Assembly: GCF_010435965.1 (NCBI RefSeq)
Contig: NZ_JAAGAA010000004.1
Coordinates: forward strand, 226,534-290,533
Reading direction: 5' to 3'
DNA from: Crenobacter caeni
GTDB lineage: Bacteria; Pseudomonadota; Gammaproteobacteria; Burkholderiales; Chromobacteriaceae
Length of the DNA stretch: 64,000 bases
In this document: piece after piece, positions 26,846 through 35,352 of the stretch
Layout: every line of letters starts with the position of its first letter
Position numbering within the stretch: the first letter of the stretch is position 1
Notes under the pieces: model-generated
What the model was told of the DNA's origin: nothing
Databases searched by the model: none
The model's input: only the letters and a program-made list of their open reading frames with translations
Position numbers and translations under genes: made by a program

Positions 26846-29032
26846 ATGAAACGCTTACTGTTTGTTGCAATCTTGCTCGGGCTGCTCGCCGGTCCGGTGC
26901 TGGCAGACGACGCTGCCCCTGCGCCGCGGATCGGCGTCGTGCTGGGCGGCGGCGGCGCGCGGGGCTTTGCCCATCTGGGGGTGCTGCAGGAACTCGACCG
27001 GCTGGGCATCCCGATCAGCTGCATCGCGGGCACCAGTGCGGGCGCGCTGATCGGCGGCATCTACGCGAGCGGCCAGCCGCTGGACAAGCTGGAAGCGACC
27101 TTCGCGCACACCGACTGGGACCAGCTCACCTCGGGCAAGCCCCGCCGCGAGGACGTGCCCTTTTCGCGCAAGCGCGAGGATGTCCGCAACTACCTAGACC
27201 TGAGCGTAGGCATCGAGGACGGCAAGCTCAAGCTGCCGCGCGGCGCGCTCAACTCGCAGGCGGTCGACCTCTATATCCGCTACCTGACCCAGGGTATCCC
27301 GGCCGGTGACTTCGACCGCTTGCCCATCCCGTTCAGGGCGGTGGCCACCGACCTTGCCAACGGTGACGCCGTCGTTTTCGACAAGGGCGACCTGGCGACC
27401 GCCCTGCGCGCCAGCATGGCGGTGCCGGGCGTCTTCGACGCGGTCGAGGTCGACGGGCGCCTGCTGGTGGACGGACTGCTCGCGCGCAACCTGCCGGTGT
27501 CCGACATCAAGGGGCGCTGCGCGGACGTGGTGATCGCCGTCGATGTCGGCGAGCCGCTGAAGAAGACGGAGGACATCCGCTCCTGGCTTGACGTGCTCAC
27601 CCAGAGCCTGAATTTCGGCGTCAGCCGCAATGTTGCCGAACAGAAGAAGCTGTTGGGGCCGGACGACATCCTGATCACGCCCGCGCTGGGCGACACCCCG
27701 GTCACCGCGTTTGCAGACAGTCCGCGCATCGTCGCGGCCGGGCGGGCCGCGGCGCGTGCGCAGGCCGCTCAGCTGGCCCGCTACGCGGCGGACCCGGCGG
27801 TCTACCAGCTCTGGAAGGCTTCGCTCTCGCAAGCGACGCCGGGGCGGATCGAATCGGTCAAGGTCGACGCGCCCGCCGGGCGCAGCCGGCGCCTGCTCGA
27901 GGACAAGCTGGCCGTGCCGGCGGCCGGCCAGACGCAATCTGCTTTCCTCGCCAATTTGCAGGACGTGTTCGCCGAGGGCGACTACGACCGGCTCGCGTAC
28001 CGGGTAGAGGGCGAAAATGGCGAGCGCGCCGTCGTTACTCCGCAGCCGCGCGCGACCGGGCCCGACCTGTTGCGTTTTGGCGTCAGCATGGAAGGGGCCA
28101 GCAACGGGGACGCGACCTTCGCGGTGCTGGCGAGCCACCGGCGCACCTGGGTCAACGAGGCGGGTGCGACTTGGTTTAACGAGGCGAGAATAGGCGAGAG
28201 CCTGTATTTCGGCAGCGAGCTCTACCAGCCGCTTGACCCGACGTCCCCGTTCTTCTTCGCCGGCGGCTTTCGCGTGAGCAAGGATGCCTTTTCGCTGTAC
28301 ACGCCCGAGCACGACCGGCGCGCCGACCTGAGCCTGCGCGACTCGCGGGTGTCGCTCTCGTCCGGGGTCGCGCTCGGCCGCTACGGCGAATGGCGGCTGG
28401 GCCTCTTCAGGGGGCAGGTCGACACCGGGCTCAGGGTCGGCGACCCGGGCGAATTTCCGAGTGCGAGCTACCGGCTGGGCGGCGTCGAGACCCGGCTGAC
28501 CATCGACCAGGTCGACAACCCGCGCTGGCCCCGCAACGGTTACGCGGTGAGGGTCGAGGCGCAGCGCGCGCTGCCTGACTGGAGCTCGAAAGACTACGAG
28601 CAGCTGGTCAGCTACGACACCGGTTTCGATTACGTGCACACCACCGGCGCCGACCTGACCTGGCGGCTGACTGGCAAGGCGCGCGGCAGCACGCAGGAAG
28701 GCGCCAACATCGCGTCACTCGGCGGCTTCCTCAACCTGTCCGGCTACCAGAACGACGAGCTGCTCGGCCAGCGCGTGGCGCTGGCGCGGCTGATGGGCTA
28801 TTGGCGGGTCGCCTCGCTGCCTTTCGCGCTGGGGACCGGCGTCTACGTCGGCGCGTCGGCCGAGCTCGGCCGCGTGTGGAACGGCCTGTGGGACGGCAAG
28901 GACAGCGAGTGGCTGCCGGCCGCGTCGGCCTTCGTCGGCGCGGATACGCTGTTCGGCCCGCTGTTCCTCGGCGTCGGCAACGGCAGGGGCGGGCGCTGGA
29001 CGGCCTACTTCTACCTCGGGGCCGACTACTGA
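26846..29032 (+). CDS. Patatin-like phospholipase with outer-membrane barrel (type Vd autotransporter, PlpD-like)
   Basis: A 728-residue protein with signal peptide MKRLLFVAILLGLLAGPVLA. The patatin domain spans about 27-320: oxyanion loop GGGGARGFAHLG, nucleophile GTSAG, and the dyad aspartate in LLVDGLLARNLP. A POTRA-like segment (GRIESVKVDAPAG) follows at about 335-400, then a beta-barrel of the BamA/TamA surface-antigen type ending in a C-terminal aromatic (YFYLGADY). PlpD of Pseudomonas has this order and secretes its lipase domain. Expected role: secreted or surface phospholipase A. It stands alone, divergent from the PilZ gene. Confidence 0.88.
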   Translation: MKRLLFVAILLGLLAGPVLADDAAPAPRIGVVLGGGGARGFAHLGVLQELDRLGIPISCIAGTSAGALIGGIYASGQPLDKLEATFAHTDWDQLTSGKPRREDVPFSRKREDVRNYLDLSVGIEDGKLKLPRGALNSQAVDLYIRYLTQGIPAGDFDRLPIPFRAVATDLANGDAVVFDKGDLATALRASMAVPGVFDAVEVDGRLLVDGLLARNLPVSDIKGRCADVVIAVDVGEPLKKTEDIRSWLDVLTQSLNFGVSRNVAEQKKLLGPDDILITPALGDTPVTAFADSPRIVAAGRAAARAQAAQLARYAADPAVYQLWKASLSQATPGRIESVKVDAPAGRSRRLLEDKLAVPAAGQTQSAFLANLQDVFAEGDYDRLAYRVEGENGERAVVTPQPRATGPDLLRFGVSMEGASNGDATFAVLASHRRTWVNEAGATWFNEARIGESLYFGSELYQPLDPTSPFFFAGGFRVSKDAFSLYTPEHDRRADLSLRDSRVSLSSGVALGRYGEWRLGLFRGQVDTGLRVGDPGEFPSASYRLGGVETRLTIDQVDNPRWPRNGYAVRVEAQRALPDWSSKDYEQLVSYDTGFDYVHTTGADLTWRLTGKARGSTQEGANIASLGGFLNLSGYQNDELLGQRVALARLMGYWRVASLPFALGTGVYVGASAELGRVWNGLWDGKDSEWLPAASAFVGADTLFGPLFLGVGNGRGGRWTAYFYLGADY

Positions 29033-29058
29033 GCCGCTGCGGCGGCTTGACGAAGCAA

Positions 29059-29073
29059 TGTTATAGTATAACA
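29059..29073. promoter_or_regulatory. Zur box
   Basis: TGTTATA and TATAACA form a perfect 7-1-7 inverted repeat around G, closely matching the proteobacterial Zur consensus. It lies 33 bases before the zur start, where it would cover the promoter of the zinc operon, giving zinc-dependent repression and autoregulation. Confidence 0.88.
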
Positions 29074-29105
29074 ATCTCGCGTTTCGATCCGACCGGAGCG
29101 CGTCG

Positions 29106-29537
29106 ATGAACACAAGCGACTATCTTGCCGCCGCCGACGCCGCCTGCTGCGCCAGCGGCACGCGGCTGACGGCCTTGCGCCGCCGCGTGCTCGAGCTGGT
29201 GCTGGGCTACCCGGGGGTGGTCAAGGCCTATCAGGTGCTCGCCGACTTGCAGGCCGAGCGAGGCGTCGTCGCGCCGCCCACCGTCTACCGTGCGCTCGAC
29301 TACCTGGCACAGCAGGGCATGCTGCACCGGGTGGACGCGCTCAACGGCTATATCGTCTGCCACCATTTCGAGTGTACCCACCGCGCACTGATCCTCGCCT
29401 GCGAGCGTTGCGGCAAGGTCACCGAACTCTCCGGCGACGATGCCTTCGCCGCGCTGTCGGCTTCGGCCAGCGCCGCAGGCTTCGTGCCGCGCGAACAGAC
29501 GCTGGTGCTCACCGGTTGCTGCAAGGAATGCGCATGA
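29106..29537 (+). CDS. zur: Zinc uptake regulator Zur (Fur family)
   Basis: A 143-residue Fur-family repressor. The winged helix is GTRLTALRRRVLELVLGYPG, with the recognition segment APPTVYRALDYLAQQGMLHR. The dimerisation domain has HHFECTHRALILACERCGKV and a C-terminal GCCKECA, supplying the two CxxC structural zinc pairs. It differs from Fur proper by the YIVCHHFECTH segment typical of Zur. It is the first gene of the znu operon, behind a Zur box, and its stop overlaps the next start (ATGA). Confidence 0.93.
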   Translation: MNTSDYLAAADAACCASGTRLTALRRRVLELVLGYPGVVKAYQVLADLQAERGVVAPPTVYRALDYLAQQGMLHRVDALNGYIVCHHFECTHRALILACERCGKVTELSGDDAFAALSASASAAGFVPREQTLVLTGCCKECA

Positions 29538-30466
29538 ACAAGACCCCGATCAACCTGATTACCGGCTTTCTGGGCGTGGGCAAGACCACCGCCTTGCGCC
29601 ACCTTCTATCCAATCGTCCGGCCGGCGAGCGTTGGGCGGTCATCGTCAACGAATTCGGCGAAATCGGCATCGACGGCGCGGTACTCGACGACGGCGAGTT
29701 GCCGGTTGCCGAGATCGCCGGCGGCTGCCTGTGCTGCGCGGCCGGCCCGCAGCTGACGGTGACGGTCGCCAAGCTGATCCGCCGCCACCGCCCCGACCGC
29801 TTGCTGATCGAGGCGAGCGGGCTTGCGCACGCAGCCGGCGTGATCGACGAAATGCGCGAGAAACCGCTTGCCGACGGCGTCGAGGTCGCTGCGACGCTGA
29901 CGCTGGTCGACCCGCGCCAGTTCGTCGACCCGGATTACGCGCGCAACCCCCTGTACCGCGACCAGGTCGCAGTCGCCGACGTGCTGATCGCGACCAAGTG
30001 CGACCTCGCCGACGCGGTGACGCTCGCGCGCTTTGCCGAACAGGCCGGCGCCCTGTTTCCGGCCAAGGCGCTCGTCGCGCAGGTGGCCAACGGCGCGGCG
30101 GACCCGGCGTGGCTCGCCATGCCCGCCGCACCGCGTCCGCGTTACCGGCCGGCCGTGCCGCGCGGCGAGGCGGGCGGCTGGGTGAGCGCCGGCTGGTCGT
30201 TTGACGCCGACCGCGACTTCAACGGCGAGCGGCTGACCGAATTTTTCGACAGCCTGTCCGCGCGCGTACCGGGCCTGGTGCGCGCCAAGGGCGTGTTCCG
30301 CGTGCTGGGCAGCTGGGTGTGGCTCAACTGGAGCGCCGGGCAGTGGGGGGCGAGCCAGGTCGCTTGGCGACGCGACAGCCGTTTCGAGCTGATCGCGCCG
30401 GCCATCGACGAGGCCGCGATCGAGGCCGCGCTCGCCGAATGTCTGGACACGGAGGCGCATCCATGA
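29534..30466 (+). CDS. COG0523 G3E-family GTPase, zinc metallochaperone type (ZigA/YeiR-like)
   Basis: A 310-residue GTPase. Walker A is ITGFLGVGKTT, the metal motif is GGCLCCA (CxCC), and the G4-type motif is IATKCDLAD. A CobW C-terminal domain follows from about residue 205. COG0523 proteins under Zur control deliver zinc to client enzymes during starvation. Here its start overlaps zur and its stop overlaps the next small gene, placing it firmly in the Zur regulon. No histidine-rich tail is present. Confidence 0.9.
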   Translation: MNKTPINLITGFLGVGKTTALRHLLSNRPAGERWAVIVNEFGEIGIDGAVLDDGELPVAEIAGGCLCCAAGPQLTVTVAKLIRRHRPDRLLIEASGLAHAAGVIDEMREKPLADGVEVAATLTLVDPRQFVDPDYARNPLYRDQVAVADVLIATKCDLADAVTLARFAEQAGALFPAKALVAQVANGAADPAWLAMPAAPRPRYRPAVPRGEAGGWVSAGWSFDADRDFNGERLTEFFDSLSARVPGLVRAKGVFRVLGSWVWLNWSAGQWGASQVAWRRDSRFELIAPAIDEAAIEAALAECLDTEAHP

Positions 30467-30591
30467 GCACGAACCACCGTCCGCCACGCACCCTGCTGAT
30501 GCGCTCTGCGCTCGAGCGATTGCTGGGGGCTAGCCTGCTGTTGGCCCTATTGTGGCTGCTCGTGTTCTGGGCGCTGGGGGAGGTCGCGTGA
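30463..30591 (+). CDS. 42-residue single-pass membrane peptide in the zinc operon
   Basis: A 42-residue open frame whose ATG overlaps the GTPase stop (ATGA) and whose stop overlaps the znuC GTG start (GTGA). It reads as a basic N-terminus (MSTNHRPPRTLLMRSALERL) followed by one hydrophobic helix of about 20 residues, LLGASLLLALLWLLVFWALG. The exact four-base overlaps on both sides argue for real, coupled translation. I recognise no family. The likely topology is N-inside with one inner membrane helix; a role with ZnuBC or the GTPase is inference. Confidence 0.75.
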   Translation: MSTNHRPPRTLLMRSALERLLGASLLLALLWLLVFWALGEVA

Positions 30592-31331
30592 AGATCATCC
30601 TCGACAACCTGACCGTCTCCTACCGCCGCCACCCGGCGGTACACCACGCCAGCGGCACCTTCGCCGAGGGCGAGGCAACCGCCATTTTCGGCCCCAACGG
30701 CGCGGGCAAGAGCACCTTGCTCAAGACCATGATCGGCGCGCTGAGGCCGGACGAAGGTGCGGTGCACTTTGACGGCGGCTCGCTCGCCGATATCGCGTAT
30801 CTGCCGCAGCAGTCGGAAATCGACCGCTCCTTGCCGGTGACGGTGACCGACCTGGTCGCCACCGGCCTGTGGCGGCGCACCGGCGCCTTCGGCGGCGTCG
30901 ACGCGGCGTCGCTTGCCAAGGTCAGCGAGGCATTGGCCACCGTAGGCCTGTCCGGTTTCGCCTCGCGCACCATCGACGCGCTCTCCAACGGCCAGTTCCA
31001 GCGCGTGCTGTTTGCCCGCATCCTGGTGCAGGACGCACGGCTGATCCTGCTCGACGAGCCCTTCAACGCGGTCGACGCCAAGACCACCTTCGACCTGCTC
31101 GAGCTGGTGCGCCGCTGGAAGGAGGAAGGCCGCACGGTGATCGCCGTGCTGCACGACTACGAGCAGGTGCGCGCCTATTTCGCGCAGACCCTGCTCTTGG
31201 CGCGCGAAGTGGTCGCGTGGGGCGCGACCGCGTCGGTGCTGACCGACGACAACCTGCGCCGCGCGCTCGACAAGGTCGCCGTCTGGCACGCGCACGCGCC
31301 GGTCTGCGAGACAGCCAAGGAGGGCGCATGA
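30588..31331 (+). CDS. znuC: Zinc ABC transporter ATP-binding protein
   Basis: A 247-residue ATPase. Walker A is FGPNGAGKSTLL, the Q-loop region AYLPQQSEIDRS, the signature ALSNGQFQRV (LSNGQ in place of LSGGQ), Walker B LILLDEPFNAVD, and the switch histidine VLHDYEQVR. The GTG start at 30588 overlaps the small peptide gene stop. The stop overlaps znuB. It belongs to the metal (Mn/Zn) ABC importer family; zinc specificity follows from the Zur box and the ZnuA histidine loop. Confidence 0.93.
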   Translation: MKIILDNLTVSYRRHPAVHHASGTFAEGEATAIFGPNGAGKSTLLKTMIGALRPDEGAVHFDGGSLADIAYLPQQSEIDRSLPVTVTDLVATGLWRRTGAFGGVDAASLAKVSEALATVGLSGFASRTIDALSNGQFQRVLFARILVQDARLILLDEPFNAVDAKTTFDLLELVRRWKEEGRTVIAVLHDYEQVRAYFAQTLLLAREVVAWGATASVLTDDNLRRALDKVAVWHAHAPVCETAKEGA

Positions 31332-32209
31332 TCCTCGCCACGCTTTACGAAACACTGGTCGCGCCGTTCGCCGAATTCGCGTTCATGCGCCGTGCGCTGG
31401 TCGCGTCGGTCGCGCTGGCGCTGGGCTCGGCGCCGATCGGCCTGTTGCTGGTGATGCGCCGCATGAGCCTGATGGGCGACGCGATGAGCCACGCTGTACT
31501 GCCGGGCGCGGCCATCGGCTTCATGCTGGCCGGCCTCTCCTTGCCGGCGATGAGCGTCGGCGGCTTTGTCGCGGGCGTGCTGGTCGCCGCACTGGCCGGC
31601 ATCGCCACCCGCTACACCTCGGTGCGCGAGGACGCGAGCTTCGCCGCGTTCTACCTGATGTCGCTGGCGGCAGGCGTGCTGCTCGTGTCGGTCAGCGGCA
31701 GCAACGTCGACTTGATGCACATCCTGTTCGGCTCGGTGCTCGCCGTCGACGACGCGGCGCTGCTTTTGGTCGCCTCGGTCGCGACGGTGACGCTACTCAC
31801 GCTTGCCGTGATCTGGCGCGCGCTCCTGATCGAGTGCCTGGACCCGGTATTCCTCTTTTCGATGCGCGGGCACGGGCCGTGGTGGCACCAGCTCTTTTTG
31901 CTGCTGGTCGTGCTCAACCTGGTCGCGGGCTTCCAGGCGCTGGGCACCTTGATGGCGGTCGGCCTGATGATGCTGCCGGCGATCAGCGCGCGGCTGTGGG
32001 CGCGCAGCGTGGGCGGCATGCTGGTCGCGGCGGTGCTGATCGCGACGGCCAGCGGCGTGGGCGGCCTGCTGTTGTCCTACCACGTCGAATTGCCGTCCGG
32101 CCCGGCGATCATCCTGCTCGCCGGCGTGATCTACCTGTTGTCGCTGCTGGTGGGCAAGCAAGGCGGCGCGCTGCCGCGCTACCTGCGCGGGCGTCACCTC
32201 GCCGAGTAG
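31328..32209 (+). CDS. znuB: Zinc ABC transporter permease
   Basis: A 293-residue protein of the ABC-3 family with about eight membrane helices. Conserved segments are LLVMRRMSLMGDAMSHAVLPGAA near residue 40 (the ATPase-contact and MGDA(I/M)SHAVLPG motif) and the late FQALGTLMAVGLMMLPAISARLWAR. The start at 31328 overlaps the znuC stop; the frame is open further upstream inside znuC but the family N-terminus supports this start. Confidence 0.93.
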   Translation: MILATLYETLVAPFAEFAFMRRALVASVALALGSAPIGLLLVMRRMSLMGDAMSHAVLPGAAIGFMLAGLSLPAMSVGGFVAGVLVAALAGIATRYTSVREDASFAAFYLMSLAAGVLLVSVSGSNVDLMHILFGSVLAVDDAALLLVASVATVTLLTLAVIWRALLIECLDPVFLFSMRGHGPWWHQLFLLLVVLNLVAGFQALGTLMAVGLMMLPAISARLWARSVGGMLVAAVLIATASGVGGLLLSYHVELPSGPAIILLAGVIYLLSLLVGKQGGALPRYLRGRHLAE

Positions 32210-32233
32210 GCAAACTTCCATCAATACACTGGA

Positions 32234-33136
32234 ATGACCATGAAAAAAGCCCTCTTGTTTTCCGTCGTGTTCACGCTGACCGGCACGGTCTGGGCAGCGA
32301 CCCCCATGCCGGTTGTCGCCAGCTTCAGCATCCTCGCCGACCTGACCCGCGAAGTGGGCGGAGAGCGGGTCGAGGTGGTGCCGCTGGTCGGCGCCGACCA
32401 GGACGCGCACGTCTACCAGCCGCGCCCGGCCGACGTGAAGAAGCTTGGCGCGGCGAAGGTCTTCGTCATCAACGGGCTGGGGTACGAAGGGTGGGTCGCC
32501 CGGCTTGCGAAAACCTCGGGCTTCAAGGGCGTCAACATCGTCGCGACCCAGGGTGTAAAACCCCTGCAAACCGGCCACGACGACCACGGCCACGCGCACG
32601 GCCATGACCACGGCGGCGTCGACCCGCACGCCTGGCACGACCCGAGGCGGGTCGTGCAGTACGTGAGGAATATCGAGGCGGGGCTCGCCAAGGCAGACCC
32701 GGCCGGGCGCGACTACTACCGCGACCGCGCCGCCGCGTACACGAAGAAAGTCGAGGCGGCCGACGCGTGGGCAGCCAGCCAGTTCGCCGCGGTGCCGGCC
32801 GCACAGCGGAAGGTACTGACCTCGCACGACGCGTTCGCTTATCTGGGTGACCGCTACCAGATCCGCTTCCTGTCCCCGCGCGGTGTCTCGACCGAGGCCG
32901 AGGCGTCGGCGAAGACGGTTGCCGCCTTGATCCGCCAGGTCCGCCAGGACAAGGTGAAAGCCGTGTTTGTCGAGAACATGAGTGACCCGCGGCTGATCGA
33001 GCAGTTGTCGCGCGAAGCGGGCGTCAAGGTCGGCGGACGGCTGTACTCGGACGCGCTCGCCGGCAGCGCGCCGGCCAATAGCTACCTCGGGTTGTTCCGC
33101 GCCAACGTCGGTGCCATCGTCAGCGCATTGCACTGA
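32234..33136 (+). CDS. znuA: Zinc ABC transporter substrate-binding protein
   Basis: A 300-residue periplasmic protein with signal peptide ending GTVWA. The metal site histidines are in DQDAHVYQPRP, VDPHAWHDPR and LTSHDAFAYLG, with the C-terminal acidic ligand in LYSDALAG. A short histidine-rich loop (HDDHGHAHGHDHGG, residues about 115-130) is typical of zinc, not manganese, binding members. ATG at 32234 or 32240 could be used. It lies 24 bases after znuB and overlaps the convergent next gene by 17 bases. Confidence 0.94.
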   Translation: MTMKKALLFSVVFTLTGTVWAATPMPVVASFSILADLTREVGGERVEVVPLVGADQDAHVYQPRPADVKKLGAAKVFVINGLGYEGWVARLAKTSGFKGVNIVATQGVKPLQTGHDDHGHAHGHDHGGVDPHAWHDPRRVVQYVRNIEAGLAKADPAGRDYYRDRAAAYTKKVEAADAWAASQFAAVPAAQRKVLTSHDAFAYLGDRYQIRFLSPRGVSTEAEASAKTVAALIRQVRQDKVKAVFVENMSDPRLIEQLSREAGVKVGGRLYSDALAGSAPANSYLGLFRANVGAIVSALH

Positions 33137-33794
33137 CAAGCAGCCGTGCCAGCGGCCACGCGCCGCTGGCGACCACCGCTACGCCGGCGACGCGGCGTAG
33201 CCAGGGCTTTTGCAGCCAGGCGCGCAAGCGGCTGGCGAACCAGCCCATCAGCAACAGGTTGGGCAGGGTGCCCGCACCGAAGGCGAGCATGGCCAGCGCG
33301 CCGCCGGACGCGCTGCCGCTGGCCAGCGCCGAGAGCGACGCGCTATAGACCAGCCCGCAAGGCAGCCAGCCCCACAATGCGCCGACCAGAAGGGCCTGTT
33401 GCGGCGAGCGCACCGGGATCAGGCTGCGCGCGAGCGGCTGCAGGCGCCGCCACAAGGGCATGCCCAAGCGCTCGATGCGGGCGGTCCATCCCGACCAGCC
33501 GGCGATATACAGGCCCATCAGCACGATCACCACGTTGGCAAGCACGAAGAGCGCGACGCGCACGCTGGTGAACGCGGCGTGTTCCAGGATTAGCGCGCCC
33601 GCCGCGCCCAGCAGGGCACCGGCCAGCGTGTAGCTGGCGACTCGGCCGAGGTTATAGCCGAGCAGCAGCGTCCACGGTGCGCGGCCGCGGCCGCCGCCGC
33701 TCAGGGCCGCGACGATGCCGCCGCACATGCCAAGACAGTGGCCGCCGCCGAGCAGGCCTGCCATCAACAGGGCGAGGTAACTGGTTTCGAGCAT
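33120..33794 (-). CDS. TauE/SafE-like small membrane protein (COG2836)
   Basis: A 224-residue protein with about six hydrophobic helices. The start MLETSYLALLMAGLLGGGHCLGMCGG has the GGHCxGMCGG motif of COG2836, which often accompanies copper and cytochrome oxidase assembly genes. A second cysteine motif is GALWGWLPCGLVYSAS; both suggest metal handling in the membrane. The substrate is unknown and no ccoGIS genes are in the window. It is convergent with znuA; the 17-base overlap removes any terminator space. Confidence 0.78.
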   Translation of the reverse strand: MLETSYLALLMAGLLGGGHCLGMCGGIVAALSGGGRGRAPWTLLLGYNLGRVASYTLAGALLGAAGALILEHAAFTSVRVALFVLANVVIVLMGLYIAGWSGWTARIERLGMPLWRRLQPLARSLIPVRSPQQALLVGALWGWLPCGLVYSASLSALASGSASGGALAMLAFGAGTLPNLLLMGWFASRLRAWLQKPWLRRVAGVAVVASGAWPLARLLVSAMR

Positions 33795-33824
33795 GGTCGG
33801 TCCGGAAAAGCCTGCATTTTAACA

Positions 33825-33847
33825 GTGAAGTTGACGCTAGACTTCAC
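33825..33847. promoter_or_regulatory. Inverted repeat upstream of the TauE-like gene
   Basis: GTGAAGT and ACTTCAC are a perfect 7-base inverted repeat with 9 bases between, located 30-50 bases upstream of the minus-strand start at 33794. It could be an operator for that gene or for the divergent hydratase gene. The gap 33795-34000 otherwise holds only AT-rich promoter-like sequence. Confidence 0.35.
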
Positions 33848-33919
33848 GTTGGCTTGTCTATAACGCATGAGATACCCATTCGGGAAATCTGGGGTTTGTG
33901 CAAATGGGAAGTCTTTCAT

Positions 33920-33947
33920 TTGCTCCGGCTGATTTTCAAGGGATAAT
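33920..33947 (+). promoter_or_regulatory. Predicted sigma-70 promoter of the enoyl-CoA hydratase gene
   Basis: TTGCTC (33920-33925) and GATAAT (33942-33947) are separated by 16 bases, about 55 bases before the ATG at 34001. The surrounding DNA is AT-rich relative to the window. Confidence 0.45.
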
Positions 33948-34000
33948 TTACAGAGCTTCGTCAGCAGCGCATGCCGGCGGTTAATGGAACAGGAGACAAT

Positions 34001-34783
34001 ATGAAACCCGTCGTCGTCGAGAAACTGGGCTCGACCGCGATCGTCACGATCGCACACACCCCGGTCAACACGTTGAGCGAGCAGGTACTGCTCGAGATCG
34101 AGCAGACGGTCGGTCAACTGGCGCTGGACGAGCATGTCCGTGCCATCGTCCTCACGGGGGCCGGCGAGCAGTATTTCTGCGCGGGCATCGACATGACCAT
34201 GTTCGTCAGCGGTGACAAGGCTCACGCCGCCGAAGTGGTCGACGCCTTCCGCCGCGCCCAAGGCGCGATCAAGTCGTTTGCCGGCGTGACCATCGCCGCG
34301 ATCAACGGTTACGCGCTGGGCGGCGGGCTGGAACTAGCGCTCAGTTGCGACTATATGGTCGCCGAGCGCGGCGCGGTGCTGGGCATGCCCGAGGCAAGCG
34401 CGGGGTTGGTGCCCTTTGGCGGCGGTAGCAAGTCGCTCGCGCAGAAGGTCGGGCTCGCCTGGGCCAAGCGCATGATGCTCGGCGGCGAGACGCTGGACGC
34501 GGGAAAGGCGTACGACATCGGGCTGATCGAGGAAGTGGTCGAGCCTGGCTTCTCGAAAATCGTCGCGGTGAGCCTTGCCGGCAAGGTCGCTCGGCAAGGC
34601 GAGCAGGCGGTCATCCTGACCCGCAAGCTGATCGACGACAGTCTCTCGCGCGACATGGACGCGCAGCTTGCCGCCGAGAAGTTGGCATTTGTCAGCCTGG
34701 TCGGCAGCGCCGAGCAACTGGAAGGGGTGCACGCCTTCCTCGAAAAACGCAGCCCGTCCTGGGTCGTCGAGGACGAGGATTAG
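34001..34783 (+). CDS. Enoyl-CoA hydratase/isomerase family protein
   Basis: A 260-residue crotonase-fold enzyme. The start at 34001 is chosen over 33971 because AGGAGA lies nine bases upstream. The oxyanion motif is AGIDMTMFVS (first half) and YALGGGLELALSCDY, and both catalytic glutamates are present (GGGLELAL and MPEASAGLVP), so hydratase activity is possible. The segment after them, FGGGSKSLAQKVG, departs from the usual PGAGGTQRL. Substrate unknown; probably short- or medium-chain acyl-CoA. Single gene, convergent with the next. Confidence 0.85.
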   Translation: MKPVVVEKLGSTAIVTIAHTPVNTLSEQVLLEIEQTVGQLALDEHVRAIVLTGAGEQYFCAGIDMTMFVSGDKAHAAEVVDAFRRAQGAIKSFAGVTIAAINGYALGGGLELALSCDYMVAERGAVLGMPEASAGLVPFGGGSKSLAQKVGLAWAKRMMLGGETLDAGKAYDIGLIEEVVEPGFSKIVAVSLAGKVARQGEQAVILTRKLIDDSLSRDMDAQLAAEKLAFVSLVGSAEQLEGVHAFLEKRSPSWVVEDED

Positions 34784-35352
34784 CCCCAAATCAGGAGGAG
34801 CCAGCCCACCAGCTGGCGCAGGGGCTCGGCCACCGCGGCAGCCAGCGCGCATAACAGCGCGCACCCGAACAGCGCCGCATGACTGACCGAGCGCCCGTCG
34901 CTGCAGGCGCAGAGGAAGGCCCAGCCTGCGTACAGGATGGCGGTTGTTGCGCCGGGCGAGAGCAGGTAGGTCGCGAGCAGGGCGGGAGAGTGTAGCGCCC
35001 CCAGCAAAATCCCGGTCTGTCCTGCGACGCACGCGAGCAGGAACAAGGCGCCCTTGCCCGAGAGCCATGTGCGGGTCAAGCCCGGCCGCACGCAGGCAGG
35101 CAGCCAGATCAGCGCGAACAGCGCGAGCCACAGGTAGCCGTAACTTAACGGCAACAGCCAGCGCCCCGCCTGCCAGGGCAGCAAGGTATCGAACACGCCC
35201 GCCAGCAGCAGGTAAGCGCTGGCGGCTGCCAGCACCAACAAGCCATGCGGTCGCGCCCGCGCCAGCCACAAGCCGTGCAGCGCATAAAAGGCGGGCAGTG
35301 CGGTCAGCAACCAGTGCGCCGCGACGCCCGTCAGGACGCGCGGGTCCGCCAC
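34780..35352 (-). CDS. Hypothetical multipass membrane protein
   Basis: About 190 residues if started at the GTG at 35352, which overlaps the DUF484 stop by 22 bases. The frame is open further upstream but there it is antisense-like sequence within DUF484. Six hydrophobic segments are visible (LLTALPAFYALHGLWLA, GLLVLAAASAYLLLAGVF, GYLWLALFALIWLPACV, ALFLLACVAGQTGILLGAL, ATTAILYAGWAFLCACS, AALFGCALLCALAAAVA). I do not recognise the family. In many relatives xerC follows DUF484 at this place; here this protein does. The start is uncertain. Confidence 0.55.
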   Translation of the reverse strand: MADPRVLTGVAAHWLLTALPAFYALHGLWLARARPHGLLVLAAASAYLLLAGVFDTLLPWQAGRWLLPLSYGYLWLALFALIWLPACVRPGLTRTWLSGKGALFLLACVAGQTGILLGALHSPALLATYLLSPGATTAILYAGWAFLCACSDGRSVSHAALFGCALLCALAAAVAEPLRQLVGWLLLIWG

